A stretch of 64,000 nucleotides of DNA from Chloroflexota bacterium (GTDB lineage: Bacteria > Chloroflexota > Anaerolineae > B4-G1), in NCBI GenBank assembly GCA_024232355.1, contig JAAEPW010000660.1, positions 9,511 to 73,510 of the forward strand, in the 5' to 3' direction. Both the position numbers and the translations under genes were made by a program. Shown in pieces: positions 63,494 to 64,000 of the stretch (positions are counted from its first letter, which is position 1; each line of letters begins with the position of its first letter). The notes under the pieces are model-generated. The model saw nothing but the letters and a program-made list of their open reading frames with translations. It ran no database searches and was not told the origin of the DNA.

Positions 63494-63694
63494 ATGAAAG
63501 ACGTTAGCAAGTTCAGGGTCAAGAGAGAAAAGTTGGCATGGTTCAGAAGGGGTGAGACGATTAATCATCAGAATCTAGGCGACCAGAGGCATCTCTCTTA
63601 CACTGGTATTGTCTGGGGGAGAATAAAAGTCAGAGAACGGGCAAGATTTGGATTTTATCGAATGAAACTTGGGCCTTTATACCCCCATATGTAG
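63494..63694 (+). CDS. Small hypothetical open reading frame
   Basis: A 66-residue frame with a good GGGAGG site six bases before its ATG. The product is basic and aromatic, with KFRVKREKLAWFRRG and YTGIVWGRIKVRERARFGF, and resembles no family I know. It could be a real small protein, a decayed gene fragment or chance. Confidence 0.25.
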   Translation: MKDVSKFRVKREKLAWFRRGETINHQNLGDQRHLSYTGIVWGRIKVRERARFGFYRMKLGPLYPHM

Positions 63695-64000
63695 GAAAAA
63701 AGCCACAAAATCACCTCAAACAGCCACATATGGTGGTTCTCGCAGGGCATATAAAAGTTCAAAACATGCCCATTTAAAGTATAACAGGAGTTTTCCACAA
63801 CTTGTTTCGGGAGCATTTACATAAGACAGGTTGTGATTTCCAGGCTCCATACCTACCGAAAACGCCGACAAGTTGGCGCATCCGCCGTCGCAGGACGCGA
63901 GATTTGAGCTGAACCTGGTCAACTGGAAAACTCTAGATCATAATCATAGATTCCAAAAGTAATTCCGACCTTTAACAGCCAAATAGTGTAGCGGCGAAAG
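63695..64000. other. Right-edge region without a recognisable gene
   Basis: About 300 bases with no plausible coding frame, tRNA or strong hairpin. CCATATG and ACATATGG occur near 63687 and 63725 but no regulatory role can be assigned. Confidence 0.35.

Noticed and set aside
1..64000. tRNA or rRNA genes, prophage genes and transposase genes
   Set aside because: None was recognised on reading both strands; a dedicated RNA-gene scan was not possible.

Overview
The window looks like a chromosomal segment of a bacterium, probably Chloroflexota (Anaerolineae/Caldilineae-like). This is an inference from a multi-GAF hybrid kinase, an archaeal-type aspartate-semialdehyde dehydrogenase, a class Ic aspartate aminotransferase, an archease-RtcB pair, a T-box leader and a dense set of CHAT, STAND and WD40 proteins. 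No rRNA, tRNA, CRISPR array, transposase or phage structural gene was seen.

Layout. (1) 1-4931 (minus): a hybrid sensor kinase with several GAF domains, translationally coupled to a response regulator cut by the left edge. (2) 4932-5719: non-coding DNA with a decayed endonuclease/exonuclease/phosphatase remnant next to a 217-bp MITE-like element. (3) 5720-21551 (minus): a long co-directional run that begins with a T-box leader whose specifier reads as ACC (threonine). The genes are hom, lysC, asd, an aspartate aminotransferase and, far downstream, thrC. Nudix, GNAT, methyltransferase, flavodoxin-like and pyrophosphatase-like genes lie between, many joined by 4-bp stop/start overlaps. (4) 21951-26750 (plus): archease and rtcB, then a FtsW/RodA-PBP fusion whose transpeptidase motifs are all degenerate. 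(5) 27097-48616 (plus): a conflict-type locus. It holds a CHAT-STAND protein, two CHAT-SIR2 fusions, two membrane-anchored nSTAND-WD40 proteins, a third nSTAND gene reduced to its N-terminus by an internal deletion, a secreted LysM-adenosine deaminase, and a translocase-like/HEAT/cNMP-binding fusion. Related sequences in inverted orientation lie at both ends. (6) 48959-57797 (plus): three paralogous caspase-fold (C25/CHAT-like) proteases that share an N-terminal FNG-NG-TG motif. A gene with a serpin-like C-terminus follows the first; after the third come a protein with a hydrophobic tail and a small stand-alone copy of that protease's C-terminal domain. (7) 57929-63276 (minus): four predicted lipoproteins: two FG-GAP propellers, an M1-like metallopeptidase and a choloylglycine-hydrolase-like Ntn hydrolase.

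How the parts may work together. The aspartate-family genes under a threonine T-box form a coherent biosynthetic operon. In region 5 the domain combinations suggest membrane STAND sensors (NTPase inside, WD40 probably outside) paired with cytoplasmic CHAT-SIR2 proteins that could combine proteolysis with NAD+ destruction. Region 6 looks like a protease, inhibitor and effector set, and is the best candidate here for an undescribed system. Regions 5 and 6 each start behind a very similar sigma-70-like promoter (TTGCAT, then TGTGCTATACTTTT), which hints at shared control. All functional statements about regions 5 and 6 are inferences from motifs read by eye.
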